Source: Caldicellulosiruptor acetigenus
GTDB lineage: Bacteria; Bacillota; Thermoanaerobacteria; Caldicellulosiruptorales; Caldicellulosiruptoraceae
Direction: 5' to 3'
Assembly: GCF_026914305.1 (NCBI RefSeq)
Contig: NZ_CP113866.1
Location: forward strand, 988,501-1,052,500
DNA length: 64,000 nucleotides
Positions 43,942 to 53,739 of this stretch are shown piece after piece. How positions within the stretch are numbered: position 1 is the first letter of the stretch; the number at the start of each line of letters is the position of its first letter. The notes under the pieces are model-generated. The model did not search any database. It was given only the letters and a program-made list of their open reading frames with translations, and had not been told where the DNA came from. The position numbers and the translations under genes are program-made.

Positions 43942-44384
43942 TGCTTATGCCAAAGCGTGTTAAGTGGAGAAAACAGCAAAGAGGTAGAATGAAAGGAAAA
44001 GCAACGAGAGGCAACTTTGTTGCGTATGGTGACTTTGGTATTATGGCGCTTGAGCCTGGCTGGATTACAAGCAACCAGATTGAGGCAGCCAGAGTTGCGA
44101 TTGCAAGACACATCAAAAGAGGCGGAAAGGTATGGATAAAGATATTCCCTGACAAGCCTGTTACAAGAAAACCGGCAGAAACTCGTATGGGTTCTGGTAA
44201 AGGTTCGCCTGAGTACTGGGTTGCAGTTGTAAAGCCTGGCAGAGTGATGTTTGAGGTTGGCGGTGTTGATGAAGAGGTTGCAAAAGAGGCTTTGAGGCTT
44301 GCAATACACAAGTTACCTATCAAATGCAAGATTGTTTCAAGAGAAGAAGCTAAAGTGGGTGGTGAGGCAAATGAAGGCGTCTAA
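43941..44384 (+). CDS. rplP: Ribosomal protein L16
   Basis: 50S protein of 147 residues positioning tRNA at the A site. [17 protein letters not shown] and the [12 protein letters not shown] motif identify it. ATG 43941 overlaps the rpsC stop (TAATG); a second ATG at 43947 would give the more usual MPKRVKW start. Confidence 0.96.
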   Translation: MLMPKRVKWRKQQRGRMKGKATRGNFVAYGDFGIMALEPGWITSNQIEAARVAIARHIKRGGKVWIKIFPDKPVTRKPAETRMGSGKGSPEYWVAVVKPGRVMFEVGGVDEEVAKEALRLAIHKLPIKCKIVSREEAKVGGEANEGV

Positions 44385-44589
44385 GATTAGAGAGATGACA
44401 ACACAAGAACTTCATAATGAACTTAAGAAGTTAAAGAGGGAACTGTTTAATTTGAGGTTCCAGCTTGCAACAAATCAACTTGAAAACCCAATGAGAATTC
44501 GAGAGGTAAAAAGAACAATTGCAAGAATAAAAACAATAATGAGAGAAAGAGAACTTGAACAAGAAAGAGCAAATAAAAATGCAAAATAA
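44371..44589 (+). CDS. rpmC: Ribosomal protein L29
   Basis: 50S helical-hairpin protein of 72 residues ([25 protein letters not shown]). ATG 44371 lies 14 bases inside the end of rplP, after GGTGAGG, so the two are translationally coupled. It has a few extra charged C-terminal residues. Confidence 0.96.
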   Translation: MKASKIREMTTQELHNELKKLKRELFNLRFQLATNQLENPMRIREVKRTIARIKTIMRERELEQERANKNAK

Positions 44590-44617
44590 AGCAGAATTAA
44601 GTGGGGAGGGAATGTAA

Positions 44618-44878
44618 GTGGAGCAAAAAAGAGGTATGAGAAAAACAAGAGTTGGTGTTGTTGTAAGTGACAAAATGGACAAAACAGTAGTAGTTGCAGT
44701 TGAAAGGCTTGTTCAGCATCCTCTTTATAAAAAGACTATAAAGAGAACAACAAAGTTCAAAGCTCATGATGAGAACAATGAGTGCAGAGTTGGAGATAAG
44801 GTTTTGATTATGGAGACAAGACCACTTTCTAAAGAAAAGAGATGGAGAGTTGTTCAAATCTTGGAAAGAGCAAAATAA
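44618..44878 (+). CDS. rpsQ: Ribosomal protein S17
   Basis: 30S protein of 86 residues. The core [29 protein letters not shown] is standard. GTG 44618 lies 8 bases after GGGGAGGG. Confidence 0.96.
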   Translation: MEQKRGMRKTRVGVVVSDKMDKTVVVAVERLVQHPLYKKTIKRTTKFKAHDENNECRVGDKVLIMETRPLSKEKRWRVVQILERAK

Positions 44879-44918
44879 TTTAATACAGCTTAGCTTTTTA
44901 AAGGAGGGGAAATGAAAG

Positions 44919-45287
44919 ATGATCCAACCACAGTCAAGGCTGAAGGTTGCTGACAACACGGGCGCTAAAGAAGTAATGTGTATAAGAGTTTTAGGTGGTT
45001 CTAATAGAAAGTTTGCAAATATAGGAGATGTAATAGTTTGTTCTGTCAAAGATGCAACACCAGGTGGCGTTGTAAAAAAAGGTGATGTTGTAAAAGCAGT
45101 AATTGTCAGAACACGCAAAGGTGTAAGAAGAGAGGATGGGACATATATAAGATTTGATGACAATGCTGCAGTGCTAATAAGAGAAGATGGAACTCCAAGA
45201 GGAACACGTATTTTTGGACCTGTTGCAAGAGAGCTTCGTGACAAGGATTTTATGAAGATAGTATCTCTTGCACCGGAAGTTCTATAA
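44919..45287 (+). CDS. rplN: Ribosomal protein L14
   Basis: 50S protein of 122 residues at the subunit interface. [33 protein letters not shown] is diagnostic, and length is exactly the family norm. GGAGGGGA precedes the ATG. Confidence 0.97.
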   Translation: MIQPQSRLKVADNTGAKEVMCIRVLGGSNRKFANIGDVIVCSVKDATPGGVVKKGDVVKAVIVRTRKGVRREDGTYIRFDDNAAVLIREDGTPRGTRIFGPVARELRDKDFMKIVSLAPEVL

Positions 45288-45309
45288 GCTATTTTGAGGA
45301 GGGAAGGTT

Positions 45310-45642
45310 ATGCCAAACAAGGTTCATGTAAAAAAAGGTGACACTGTTGTAGTTATCTCTGGCAAATATAAAGGCAAACAAGGCAAAGTACTTACAGTAT
45401 TGCCAAAAGATAAAAAAGTGGTAGTTGAAGGCGTCAATATTGTTAAAAAGCATGTAAGACCAAATCCGAAAATGCCGCAGGGTGGTATAATAACCCAAGA
45501 AGCACCAATTTGGGCGTGCAAGGTTATGCTTGTATGTCCAAAGTGTGGCAAACCAACAAGGATTGGTCACAGATTTATTCAAGAAGGTGAAGAAGAAAGA
45601 AAGGTCAGAACATGCAAAAAATGTGGTGAGATAATTGACTAA
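45310..45642 (+). CDS. rplX: Ribosomal protein L24 with C-terminal zinc ribbon
   Basis: 50S assembly initiator of 110 residues. The N-terminal KOW motif ([21 protein letters not shown]) is followed by a C-terminal extension with CPKCGK and CKKCGE, a zinc-ribbon pair common in clostridial L24. ATG 45310 follows GAGGAGGGAAG. Confidence 0.96.
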   Translation: MPNKVHVKKGDTVVVISGKYKGKQGKVLTVLPKDKKVVVEGVNIVKKHVRPNPKMPQGGIITQEAPIWACKVMLVCPKCGKPTRIGHRFIQEGEEERKVRTCKKCGEIID

Positions 45643-45671
45643 TTGGCAAAGTGAAGGGAGGTAAATTGTTT

Positions 45672-46214
45672 ATGGCACCAAGACTCAAAGAAAAGTATTT
45701 TCAGGAAGTTGTTCCTGCTATGATGCAAAAGTTCGGATACAAAAATGTTATGCAAGTGCCAAGACTTGCAAAGATTGTAGTAAATATTGGACTTGGAGAA
45801 GGTAAGGACAATCCAAAGGCTTTGGAAGCAGCAGTAAATGATTTGATGGCAATTACTGGGCAAAAACCAGTGGTCACACGTGCTAAAAAATCGATAGCAA
45901 ACTTCAAACTCAGAAAAGGCATGCCTATAGGCTGCATGGTAACGTTAAGAGGCGATAGAATGTATGAGTTTTTGGATAAGATGATAAACCTCGCTCTTCC
46001 TAGAGTGAGAGACTTCAGAGGTGTATCAGATAAATCTTTCGATGGCCGAGGAAATTATTCGATAGGGTTTAAAGAACAGCTTGTTTTCCCTGAGATTGAT
46101 TATGACAAGGTAGACAAGATAAGAGGACTTGAAGTTACTATTGTAACCTCAGCAAAGACTGACGAAGAAGCTAAAGAGCTTTTGAGACTTTTAGGAATGC
46201 CATTTGCAAGCTAA
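45672..46214 (+). CDS. rplE: Ribosomal protein L5
   Basis: 50S protein of 180 residues that binds 5S r[19 protein letters not shown] and [22 protein letters not shown] are diagnostic. ATG 45672 ([10 protein letters not shown]) follows GGGAGGTAA; an ATG 7 codons upstream lies inside that site. Confidence 0.97.
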   Translation: MAPRLKEKYFQEVVPAMMQKFGYKNVMQVPRLAKIVVNIGLGEGKDNPKALEAAVNDLMAITGQKPVVTRAKKSIANFKLRKGMPIGCMVTLRGDRMYEFLDKMINLALPRVRDFRGVSDKSFDGRGNYSIGFKEQLVFPEIDYDKVDKIRGLEVTIVTSAKTDEEAKELLRLLGMPFAS

Positions 46215-46237
46215 GAAATGAAAGAGGAGGTATATTA

Positions 46238-46423
46238 ATGGCAAGGAAAGCTCTTATTATAAAACAGCAAAGACCTCAAAAGTTTTCCACAAGATATTAC
46301 AATAGATGCAAGATATGCGGAAGGCCCAGAGCATATTTGAGAAAGTTTGGTGTTTGCAGACTGTGCTTTAGAAAGCTTGCTCACAATGGAGAGATACCGG
46401 GTGTCAAGAAAGCGAGCTGGTAA
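46238..46423 (+). CDS. rpsN: Ribosomal protein S14, zinc-binding (type Z)
   Basis: 30S protein of 61 residues. The paired CKIC and CRLC sites mark the zinc-binding short form, as opposed to the long zinc-free S14. The end [13 protein letters not shown] is canonical. AGAGGAGG precedes the ATG. Confidence 0.97.
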   Translation: MARKALIIKQQRPQKFSTRYYNRCKICGRPRAYLRKFGVCRLCFRKLAHNGEIPGVKKASW

Positions 46424-46450
46424 TTTTTTAATTCGGAAGGAGGTAATAAG

Positions 46451-46849
46451 ATGTACGTTATAGACCCGATTGCAGATATGCTTACACGTATTAGAAACGC
46501 AAACAATGCTCGCCATGAAGTTGTAGACATTCCAGCATCCAAAATGAAGAAAGCAATTGCCCAGATTTTGTTAGAAGAAGGGTTTATAAAAGATTATGAG
46601 ATAATTGATGATGGCAAGAATGGGATTATCAGAATTAGATTAAAATATGGTCCGAATAAAGAAAGAGCAATAACAGGGCTCAAGAGAATATCAAAGCCAG
46701 GAAGAAGAGTTTATGCTGGCAAAGATGAGCTTCCAAGAGTGTTAGGCGGACTTGGCATTGCTATCATTTCTACATCAAAAGGAATAATGACAGATAAAAA
46801 GGCAAGGAAAGAAGGAGTTGGCGGAGAGGTCCTCTGCTACGTATGGTAA
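46451..46849 (+). CDS. rpsH: Ribosomal protein S8
   Basis: 30S protein of 132 residues and, in E. coli, the spc-operon feedback repressor. [19 protein letters not shown] and the C-terminal [20 protein letters not shown] are diagnostic. AAGGAGG precedes the ATG. Confidence 0.97.
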   Translation: MYVIDPIADMLTRIRNANNARHEVVDIPASKMKKAIAQILLEEGFIKDYEIIDDGKNGIIRIRLKYGPNKERAITGLKRISKPGRRVYAGKDELPRVLGGLGIAIISTSKGIMTDKKARKEGVGGEVLCYVW

Positions 46850-46879
46850 CAACACTTTATTTTTGTTGGAGGTGAAATG

Positions 46880-47428
46880 ATGTCAAGAATAGGCAGAAAA
46901 CCTATTGATATACCCAGCGGTGTTGATGTCAAGATAGATGGGAATGTCATCACAGTAAAAGGTCCAAAAGGGACACTTACAAGAGAGATACATCCTGAAA
47001 TGATTGTTAAGATAGAAAACAACCAGATAATTGTTCAAAGACCTTCTGATGAGAGGTTCCACAAAGCACTGCATGGCCTTACACGAACACTTATTGCTAA
47101 CATGGTAGAAGGTGTGACAAAGGGTTATGAAAAAGTATTGGAAGTTGTTGGAATAGGTTACAGAGCTCAAAAACAGGGCAAAAAACTTATACTCAATGTT
47201 GGATATTCACACCCTGTTGAAATTGAAGAGCCTGCTGGCATTACTATTGAGGTTCCTGATCAGAACAGAATAATAGTAAAAGGAATTGACAAGCAACAGG
47301 TTGGCAACTTTGCTGCAAATATAAGAAAGGTAAGAGAACCAGACCCATATCTTGGAAAAGGTATCAAATATGCTGATGAAGTCTTGAGACTCAAAGAAGG
47401 AAAAGCCGGCAAAGGCGGTAAGAAATAG
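46880..47428 (+). CDS. rplF: Ribosomal protein L6
   Basis: 50S protein of 182 residues made of two related domains; [16 protein letters not shown] at the start and [15 protein letters not shown] near the end are canonical. Two adjacent ATG codons (46877, 46880) follow TGGAGGTG; the second has the better spacing. Confidence 0.97.
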   Translation: MSRIGRKPIDIPSGVDVKIDGNVITVKGPKGTLTREIHPEMIVKIENNQIIVQRPSDERFHKALHGLTRTLIANMVEGVTKGYEKVLEVVGIGYRAQKQGKKLILNVGYSHPVEIEEPAGITIEVPDQNRIIVKGIDKQQVGNFAANIRKVREPDPYLGKGIKYADEVLRLKEGKAGKGGKK

Positions 47429-47444
47429 AGGGGAGTGATTGGGC

Positions 47445-47813
47445 TTGTATAAAAAGGTGAATAGAAATGAAAAGAGGCTTATAAGACACAAAAGAATTAG
47501 AAAAAAGGTTTTTGGCACAAGTGAAAGACCTCGTCTTTGTGTTTACAAGAGCTTGAAATATATTTATGCTCAGATAATTGACGATGAAAAAGGTCACACA
47601 CTTGTTGCTGCATCATCGCTTGAGCCTGAAATCAAGTCAAGACTGTCATCTACAAAATCCATCGAGGCAGCAGAGTATGTAGGGAAAGTAATAGCTGAAA
47701 GGGCAAAAGAAAAGGGAATAACAAAGGTTGTGTTTGATAGAGGCGGTTATCCATATCATGGAAGAGTAAAAGCGCTTGCGGAAGCTGCAAGGCAAGCCGG
47801 TCTTGAGTTTTAA
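47445..47813 (+). CDS. rplR: Ribosomal protein L18
   Basis: 50S protein that binds 5S rRNA, about 122 residues. [26 protein letters not shown] and [22 protein letters not shown] are diagnostic. The start is a TTG: 47445 is 9 bases after GAGGGGAG, while TTG 47439 (two codons longer) is only 3 bases away. Confidence 0.95.
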   Translation: MYKKVNRNEKRLIRHKRIRKKVFGTSERPRLCVYKSLKYIYAQIIDDEKGHTLVAASSLEPEIKSRLSSTKSIEAAEYVGKVIAERAKEKGITKVVFDRGGYPYHGRVKALAEAARQAGLEF

Positions 47814-47833
47814 TTTTAAAGGAGGGATATGGC

Positions 47834-48340
47834 TTGGCGCAAAAGAGAATTGATCCAAAGGGATTAGATTTAAAAGAAAGAGTTGTAAACATCAACAGAG
47901 TTGCAAAGGTTGTAAAGGGAGGAAAGAGATTAAAGTTTTCTGCTATTGTGGTTGTTGGTGATGAAAACGGTCATGTTGGTGCAGGACATGGAAAAGCTGC
48001 GGAAATTCCAGATGCTATCAGAAAAGCTATTGAGGATGCAAAGAAGCATCTAATTGAGGTGCCAATAGTTGGAACCACTATTCCACACGAAGCAATAGGC
48101 GATTTTGGAGCATCAAAGGTTTTGATAAAGCCTGCTCCAGAGGGTACTGGTGTTATTGCAGGCGGGGCTGTGAGAGCTGTGTGTGAGCTTGCTGGTATTA
48201 AAGATATAAGAACAAAGAGCCTTGGTTCTAACAACCCTGCGAACGTTGTTCATGCAACAATTGAGGCATTAAAACAGCTCAGACGTCCAGAAGAAGTTGC
48301 AAGAATCAGAGGAAAGACATTAGAAGAGATACTCAAGTAA
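47834..48340 (+). CDS. rpsE: Ribosomal protein S5
   Basis: 30S protein of 168 residues at the mRNA entrance, involved in decoding accuracy. [20 protein letters not shown] and [18 protein letters not shown] are canonical. TTG 47834 lies 6 bases after GGAGGGA. Only 21 bases separate it from rplO, so the usual rpmD (L30) gene is absent here. Confidence 0.97.
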   Translation: MAQKRIDPKGLDLKERVVNINRVAKVVKGGKRLKFSAIVVVGDENGHVGAGHGKAAEIPDAIRKAIEDAKKHLIEVPIVGTTIPHEAIGDFGASKVLIKPAPEGTGVIAGGAVRAVCELAGIKDIRTKSLGSNNPANVVHATIEALKQLRRPEEVARIRGKTLEEILK

Positions 48341-48361
48341 AAAAGGAGGGAACTTTTTGCT

Positions 48362-48805
48362 ATGAAGCTTTATGAACTCAAACCCGCACCAGGTTCTAAG
48401 AAAAGCAGAAAAAGAGTGGGACGTGGAGAGAGCTCTGGTCACGGTAAGACCTCGACAAGAGGTCACAAAGGCCAGTGGGCACGTTCTGGCGGTGGCGTTC
48501 GACCTGGTTTTGAAGGCGGGCAGATGCCACTTACCAGAAGAATTCCTAAGAGGGGCTTTAAAAATATCAATAAAAAGGTGTATACTGAAGTTAATGTAGA
48601 AAAGCTTGAGAGGTTTGACAATGACACTGTAATCACACCTGAGCTTCTTCTGAAGGAAAGGGTTATAAGCAAGATAGAGAAAGACGGCGTGAAGATTCTG
48701 GGAAGAGGAGAGCTGACAAAGAGGTTGATAGTGAGAGTACAGAAGGTTTCAGAAGGTGCAAGGAAGAAGATAGAAGCTGCTGGAGGAAAGGTAGAGGTGA
48801 TTTAA
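48362..48805 (+). CDS. rplO: Ribosomal protein L15
   Basis: 50S protein of 147 residues. [25 protein letters not shown] followed by [20 protein letters not shown] identifies it. GGAGGGAA precedes the ATG. It directly follows rpsE. Confidence 0.97.
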   Translation: MKLYELKPAPGSKKSRKRVGRGESSGHGKTSTRGHKGQWARSGGGVRPGFEGGQMPLTRRIPKRGFKNINKKVYTEVNVEKLERFDNDTVITPELLLKERVISKIEKDGVKILGRGELTKRLIVRVQKVSEGARKKIEAAGGKVEVI

Positions 48806-48806
48806 A

Positions 48807-50114
48807 GTGTTTGAAACTATAAAGAACGCGTGGAGACTGCCCGACCTTCGAAGAAAGATTCTGTTTACACTTTTCATGATACTTGTTTTCAGACTGGGGG
48901 CGTTCATCCCAGTCCCCTATATTGATAGGGATGCTTTGGCAAAGGTTATAAACGACCTTACAATGCTTGGCTTTTTTGATGTTGTTGCAGGTGGAACATT
49001 TAAAAATATGAGTATATTTGCGATGAGCGTAACTCCATACATTAACTCCTCCATCATTATGCAGCTTTTGACAATTGCTATACCTGCACTTGAAGAGCTT
49101 GCAAAACAGGGTGAAGAAGGAAGAAAGAAACTTGCTGAGTGGACACGATATGGAACAGCTATCTTGGCATTTATCCAGGCAGTTGGTATCTATTTTGGAC
49201 TTAAGAATGCAACTGGGCTCACTGGTGGTGTTCCAGTTATTACAGCTCAGGGTCAGGGATTTTTAGGTTTTATTACTATAACAATTACTCTTACAGCTGG
49301 AACTGTATTTTTGATGTGGATTGGTGAGCAGATAACAGAAAATGGTATAGGAAATGGTATTTCGCTGTTGATATTTGCAGGTATTATTTCAAGAATTCCG
49401 AATGGAGTAGTATCACTTTGGAACTATGTTGCAAAGCTGAACGAGTTTTCACTCACAAGCATTATTGGTGTGATTCTGTTTATAGTAATGGCACTTGCAA
49501 TTATTGTGTTCATCATTGTTATTCAGGAAGGCGAAAGAAGAATACCTGTACAGTATGCAAAGAGAGTGGTTGGAAGAAGAGTTTATGGCGGACAGAGCAC
49601 ACACATTCCTATAAAGGTCAACATTGCAGGTGTTATTCCTATAATCTTTGCAATTTCGCTTGTGATGCTTCCAACAACAATTGCTCAATTTTTCCCAAAT
49701 TCAGGATTCTATAAGTTTGTAAAAGCATATTTTTCATCAGGTTCGTTCTGGTATACATTCTTCTATGCACTGTTCATAATAGGGTTTACTTATTTTTACA
49801 CAGCAATTGTATTCAATCCTGTTGAAATTGCTAACAATTTGAAAAACAACGGAGGATTCATTCCAGGTATCAGACCAGGCAAACCAACTGTAGATTTTAT
49901 AACAAGAGTGCTTTCAAAAGTTACGTTTGCAGGTGCGCTGTTTTTAGCATTCATTGCCATTTTGCCAACCTTGGTTGGAATCATGTTCAAACACCAACTT
50001 AACATATACTTTGGTGGAACAAGCTTGCTGATTGTTGTGGGTGTTGCGCTTGAGACAATAAGGCAGATGGAAGCTCAGATGCTGATGCGTCACTACAAAG
50101 GCTTTTTGAGCTAA
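48807..50114 (+). CDS. secY: Protein translocase subunit SecY
   Basis: Central channel of the Sec translocon, 435 residues with ten membrane helices. GAFIPVPYID, the plug-region segment FKNMSIFAMSVTPYINSSIIMQLL and the cytoplasmic RRIPVQYAKRVVGRR loop are present. GTG 48807 begins one base after rplO; GAGGTGA in the end of rplO is the binding site. Its position in the spc operon is standard. Confidence 0.97.
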   Translation: MFETIKNAWRLPDLRRKILFTLFMILVFRLGAFIPVPYIDRDALAKVINDLTMLGFFDVVAGGTFKNMSIFAMSVTPYINSSIIMQLLTIAIPALEELAKQGEEGRKKLAEWTRYGTAILAFIQAVGIYFGLKNATGLTGGVPVITAQGQGFLGFITITITLTAGTVFLMWIGEQITENGIGNGISLLIFAGIISRIPNGVVSLWNYVAKLNEFSLTSIIGVILFIVMALAIIVFIIVIQEGERRIPVQYAKRVVGRRVYGGQSTHIPIKVNIAGVIPIIFAISLVMLPTTIAQFFPNSGFYKFVKAYFSSGSFWYTFFYALFIIGFTYFYTAIVFNPVEIANNLKNNGGFIPGIRPGKPTVDFITRVLSKVTFAGALFLAFIAILPTLVGIMFKHQLNIYFGGTSLLIVVGVALETIRQMEAQMLMRHYKGFLS

Positions 50115-50152
50115 AAAGAGTGGATTATTGTTAGTGTGGAGGTATAGTAAAG

Positions 50153-50800
50153 ATGAGGCTTATACTTTTAGGTGCACCTGGTGCTGGAAAGGGCACTCAG
50201 GCAGAGTATTTGAGCAAAAGATTCTCAATACCTCATATCTCAACAGGTGACATTTTAAGAGAGAATGTAAAGAATGAGACCGAGCTTGGCAAGAAAGCAA
50301 AGGAATATATGGACAAAGGTCTTTTGGTTCCAGACGAGATAGTAATTGAAATTGTCAAGGACAGGATTTCAAAAGAGGATTGCAAAAATGGGTTTTTACT
50401 TGATGGTTTTCCACGCACTATAGCCCAGGCAGAAGCCCTTGATAAAGTACTTCAAGAGCTCGGACAGAAGATTGACAAAGTTTTGAACATTGAAGTTCCG
50501 GACGAAAAGATTTTAGAGAGAATGTCTGGGCGAAGGATTTGCAAAAATTGCGGTGCAAGCTTCCATGTCATTTACAGGCCACCACAAAAAGAAGGTGTAT
50601 GTGATGTATGTGGTGGAGAACTTTATCAAAGAGAAGATGATAAAGAGGAAACTGTCAAAAAGAGACTTGAAGTTTATCATGCACAAACACAGCCTTTAAT
50701 TGATTATTACAGAGCAAAGGGCTTACTTGTTGTAGCTTACGGTCAGGAAGAAATAGCCGATACTACAAAAGAGGTCTTAAAAGCACTTGGCATAGAATAA
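50153..50800 (+). CDS. adk: Adenylate kinase, zinc-containing lid
   Basis: Converts AMP and ATP to two ADP. The 215-residue long form has the P-loop [15 protein letters not shown], and a lid with a four-cysteine zinc site (CKNC and CDVC), common in Gram-positive and thermophilic enzymes. GTGGAGG precedes the ATG. The order secY-adk-map is conserved in Firmicutes. Confidence 0.97.
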   Translation: MRLILLGAPGAGKGTQAEYLSKRFSIPHISTGDILRENVKNETELGKKAKEYMDKGLLVPDEIVIEIVKDRISKEDCKNGFLLDGFPRTIAQAEALDKVLQELGQKIDKVLNIEVPDEKILERMSGRRICKNCGASFHVIYRPPQKEGVCDVCGGELYQREDDKEETVKKRLEVYHAQTQPLIDYYRAKGLLVVAYGQEEIADTTKEVLKALGIE

Positions 50801-50816
50801 GGAGCAAAGACTAAAA

Positions 50817-51560
50817 ATGATTACTATAAAATCAGAAGCTGAGCTTGACTCGATGAGAGCAGCTGGCAGAATTGTTGCTATGGTTTTAAAAGAATTAGAA
50901 AAACTGATACGACCAGGTATCACCACAAAAGAGCTTGATGAATTTGCTGAAGAGTATATAATTAAAAATGGCGGGATACCATCATTTAAGGGATTGTATG
51001 GGTATCCTGCCTCCATATGTACCTCAGTCAACGATGAGGTAGTTCATGGAATTCCAGGTATGAGAAGGTTGGAAGATGGAGATATTATCAGTATAGATGT
51101 AGGAGTTTGTGTTGATGGACTTCATGCTGATGCTGCAAGGACCTTTGCTGTTGGAAATATTAGTGATACAGCAAGGTTTTTGATAAAGGTTACAGAAGAA
51201 AGCTTTTTTGAAGGTATTAAAAACGCGGTTGCTGGCAAGAGAGTTGGAGATATATCAAATAGTATACAAAGATACGTTGAAAGCCGTGGCTTCAGTGTTG
51301 TGAGGGATTTGGTGGGGCATGGAATAGGTAGAAAATTTCATGAGTCACCTCAGGTCCCTAACTTTGGCAAAGCTGGAGTTGGGATAAGGCTTATCAAGAA
51401 CATGACCTTGGCGGTTGAACCTATGGTAAATGAGGGAAGTTACAAGGTGTACACTGACAAGGATGGTTGGACTGTAAAGACGCTCGATGGTAAGCTCTCT
51501 GCTCATTATGAGAATACCATAATCATAACTGAGAGCTTGCCAGAGATAATTACGTTATGA
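50817..51560 (+). CDS. map: Methionine aminopeptidase, type I
   Basis: Removes the initiator Met from nascent proteins. The 247-residue pita-bread enzyme has metal ligands in SIDVGVCVDGLHADAARTF, GHGIGRKFHESP and the final Glu residues (AVEPMVNEG, HYENTI). No N-terminal zinc finger is present. ATG 50817 lies 14 bases after the AAGGAG that overlaps the adk stop, rather far. Confidence 0.96.
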   Translation: MITIKSEAELDSMRAAGRIVAMVLKELEKLIRPGITTKELDEFAEEYIIKNGGIPSFKGLYGYPASICTSVNDEVVHGIPGMRRLEDGDIISIDVGVCVDGLHADAARTFAVGNISDTARFLIKVTEESFFEGIKNAVAGKRVGDISNSIQRYVESRGFSVVRDLVGHGIGRKFHESPQVPNFGKAGVGIRLIKNMTLAVEPMVNEGSYKVYTDKDGWTVKTLDGKLSAHYENTIIITESLPEIITL

Positions 51561-51573
51561 GGTGTAAGTAAAG

Positions 51574-51843
51574 ATGGACCTACAAATAGGGCAGATTGTT
51601 CTGTCCAAAATGGGAAGAGATAAAAATAGGTTCTTTATAATTTTCGATATAACCGACGACGGGTATGTTTACCTTGTTGACGGAAAACTGCGGAAGATCA
51701 AAAAGCCCAAGAAGAAAAAGATAAAACACATAGCACCCACAATGTTTGTCTCAGAAGAGATAAAAGAAAAGATACTCAAGAAAAAGCTAACTGACGCAGA
51801 GGTTGCGAAGGTAATAGAGGAATTTGAGAATAGAAAAGAGTAG
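51574..51843 (+). CDS. KOW-domain RNA-binding protein (L14e-like)
   Basis: An 89-residue basic protein. The first 40 residues form a KOW/SH3-like barrel (GQIVLSKMGRDKNRFFIIFDI), followed by a lysine-rich stretch (KKPKKKKIKHIAP) and an acidic helix. Homologues sit between map and infA in many clostridia and resemble archaeal/eukaryotic L14e; their function is unknown but ribosome or rRNA binding is likely. It begins 13 bp after map. Confidence 0.88.
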   Translation: MDLQIGQIVLSKMGRDKNRFFIIFDITDDGYVYLVDGKLRKIKKPKKKKIKHIAPTMFVSEEIKEKILKKKLTDAEVAKVIEEFENRKE

Positions 51844-51857
51844 GGGGTTGATAAGCC

Positions 51858-52076
51858 TTGTCCAAGGAGGATGTAATTGAATTAGAAGGGACTGTGGTTG
51901 AGGCACTGCCAAACGCAATGTTCCAGGTCCAGCTTGACAATGGGCACAAAGTTCTTGCCCATGTGTCAGGAAAACTCAGAATGAATTTTATCAGGATACT
52001 TCCGGGTGATAGAGTGGTTGTTCAGCTATCACCGTATGATTTGACACGAGGAAGGATTGTTTGGAGGTCAAAATAA
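51858..52076 (+). CDS. infA: Translation initiation factor IF-1
   Basis: A 72-residue S1-like OB fold that occupies the A site during initiation. [24 protein letters not shown] and [20 protein letters not shown] are canonical. The start is TTG 51858, 10 bases after TAGGGGG. The initiation factor gene itself thus relies on a weak start codon. Confidence 0.97.
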   Translation: MSKEDVIELEGTVVEALPNAMFQVQLDNGHKVLAHVSGKLRMNFIRILPGDRVVVQLSPYDLTRGRIVWRSK

Positions 52077-52108
52077 ATTCTCTTTGAAAAAGGAGGAATA
52101 GAATAGAA

Positions 52109-52222
52109 ATGAAGGTCAGACCATCTGTGAAACCCATATGCGAAAAGTGCAAGGTTATCAGAAGAAAAGGTAAGATAAGAATAATCTGCGAAAATCCAAA
52201 GCATAAACAAAGACAAGGTTAA
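52109..52222 (+). CDS. rpmJ: Ribosomal protein L36, zinc-binding form
   Basis: A 37-residue 50S protein starting [20 protein letters not shown]. The ligands Cys11, Cys14, Cys27 and His32 are intact (the C+ form). AGGAGGAA precedes ATG 52109. The infA-rpmJ-rpsM order is universal. Confidence 0.97.
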
Positions 52223-52245
52223 TTTATTGGAGGTGAATTTTTAGG

Positions 52246-52620
52246 ATGGCACGAATTGCAGGTGTAGATTTACCAAGAGAAAAGAGAGTTGAGATAGCTC
52301 TGACATATATATTCGGGATTGGTCTTTCAAGGTCAAAACAGATTTTAAGGGATACTGGGGTTGACCCAAACAAAAGAGTAAAAGACCTCACAGACGATGA
52401 GGTTGCAAGAATCAGAGACTATATAGACAAGAATTTCAAGGTTGAAGGTGAACTGAGAGCTGAAATTGCAAGAAACATAAAGAGATTAATTGATATAAGA
52501 TGTTATAGAGGTTTGAGACACTTAAGAGGTCTTCCTGTTCGTGGTCAAAGGACAAGAACAAATGCAAGAACAAGAAAAGGTCCAAGAAAAACTGTTGGTG
52601 TCATGAGAAAGAAATCATAA
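52246..52620 (+). CDS. rpsM: Ribosomal protein S13
   Basis: 30S head protein of 124 residues. [26 protein letters not shown] and the C-terminal [18 protein letters not shown] are canonical. GGAGGTGA stands upstream. Confidence 0.97.
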   Translation: MARIAGVDLPREKRVEIALTYIFGIGLSRSKQILRDTGVDPNKRVKDLTDDEVARIRDYIDKNFKVEGELRAEIARNIKRLIDIRCYRGLRHLRGLPVRGQRTRTNARTRKGPRKTVGVMRKKS

Positions 52621-52639
52621 GAAGGAGGAGTAAATTGAT

Positions 52640-53032
52640 ATGGCAAGACCAGCAAGAAGAACTGTCAGACGTTCAGAAAGAAAGAATGTTGAAAAAGGCA
52701 TTGCACACATTCATTCAACATTCAATAATACAATTGTTACAATTACTGATCCATCCGGTAATGCTATTGCATGGGCAAGTGCAGGAACATGTGGTTTTTC
52801 AGGAACCAAAAAAGGTACACCGTTTGCTGCTCAGCTTGCAGCAGAAAAGGCAGCAAAGATGGCAATGGACCATGGTATGAGAACTGTTGAGGTATACGTA
52901 AAAGGGCCAGGTGCAGGAAGAGAAGCTGCAATTAGAGCGCTTCAGGCAGCAGGACTTGAGGTAACACTCATAAAAGATGTTACTCCAATTCCGCACAACG
53001 GTTGCAGACCGCCAAAGAGAAGAAGAGTATAA
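52640..53032 (+). CDS. rpsK: Ribosomal protein S11
   Basis: 30S platform protein of 130 residues. [27 protein letters not shown] and [12 protein letters not shown] identify it. GAAGGAGGAG precedes the ATG. Confidence 0.97.
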   Translation: MARPARRTVRRSERKNVEKGIAHIHSTFNNTIVTITDPSGNAIAWASAGTCGFSGTKKGTPFAAQLAAEKAAKMAMDHGMRTVEVYVKGPGAGREAAIRALQAAGLEVTLIKDVTPIPHNGCRPPKRRRV

Positions 53033-53055
53033 AATTTTAGAGGAGGTGCGTTGTC

Positions 53056-53682
53056 TTGTCAAAATACATTGGACCAGACTGCAGACTGTGCAGAAGAGAA
53101 GGAATGAAATTATTCTTAAAAGGTGATAGATGTTATACCGAAAAGTGTGCGTTTGCAAGAAGACCATACCCACCAGGTCAGCATGGTCAGGAGAGAAAGA
53201 AACTTTCTGAATATGGTATGCAGCTGAGAGAAAAACAGAAAGTAAAAAGAATTTATGGTGTTTTAGAGACCCAGTTCAGAAGATATTTCGAAATGGCTGA
53301 AAAGATGAAAGGTATCGCTGGTGAAAACCTTTTGTCTTTGCTAGAAAGAAGACTTGACAATGTTGTCTACAGACTTGGATTTGCTTCTTCACGTGGCGAG
53401 GCAAGAGTTTTAGTATCCCATGCTCATTTTAAGGTAAATGGAAGAACTGTGAATATTCCATCTTATCTTGTAAAGGTTGGCGATGTAATAGAGGTTGACG
53501 AGAGAAGCAAATCTAAGACAAGGTTTGTTGAGATAAAAGAGAAGTATGCTAAAAAGCCTTCTCCAAAGTGGCTTGACAAGGACGCTGAGAACCTTGTAGG
53601 AAAGGTAATAGCTCTTCCAACAAGAGAAGATATTGATATGCCAATTAGAGAGCACCTGATAGTAGAGCTTTACTCCAAGTAA
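53056..53682 (+). CDS. rpsD: Ribosomal protein S4, zinc-binding form
   Basis: 30S assembly protein of 208 residues. The N-terminal cysteine cluster (CRLC, CYTEKC) marks the zinc-binding form; an S4 RNA-binding domain follows ([31 protein letters not shown]). TTG 53056 follows GAGGAGGTG. In many bacteria S4 represses the alpha operon. Confidence 0.97.
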   Translation: MSKYIGPDCRLCRREGMKLFLKGDRCYTEKCAFARRPYPPGQHGQERKKLSEYGMQLREKQKVKRIYGVLETQFRRYFEMAEKMKGIAGENLLSLLERRLDNVVYRLGFASSRGEARVLVSHAHFKVNGRTVNIPSYLVKVGDVIEVDERSKSKTRFVEIKEKYAKKPSPKWLDKDAENLVGKVIALPTREDIDMPIREHLIVELYSK

Positions 53683-53739
53683 TAAATGCCCTCACAAAAT
53701 GCGTGTATGGTGTATTATTTTTAAGGAGGGTATATCAAG

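Noticed and set aside
44597..45244. 215-codon open frame on the minus strand across rpsQ and rplN
   Set aside because: Antisense to two certain ribosomal genes; composition is that of a shadow.
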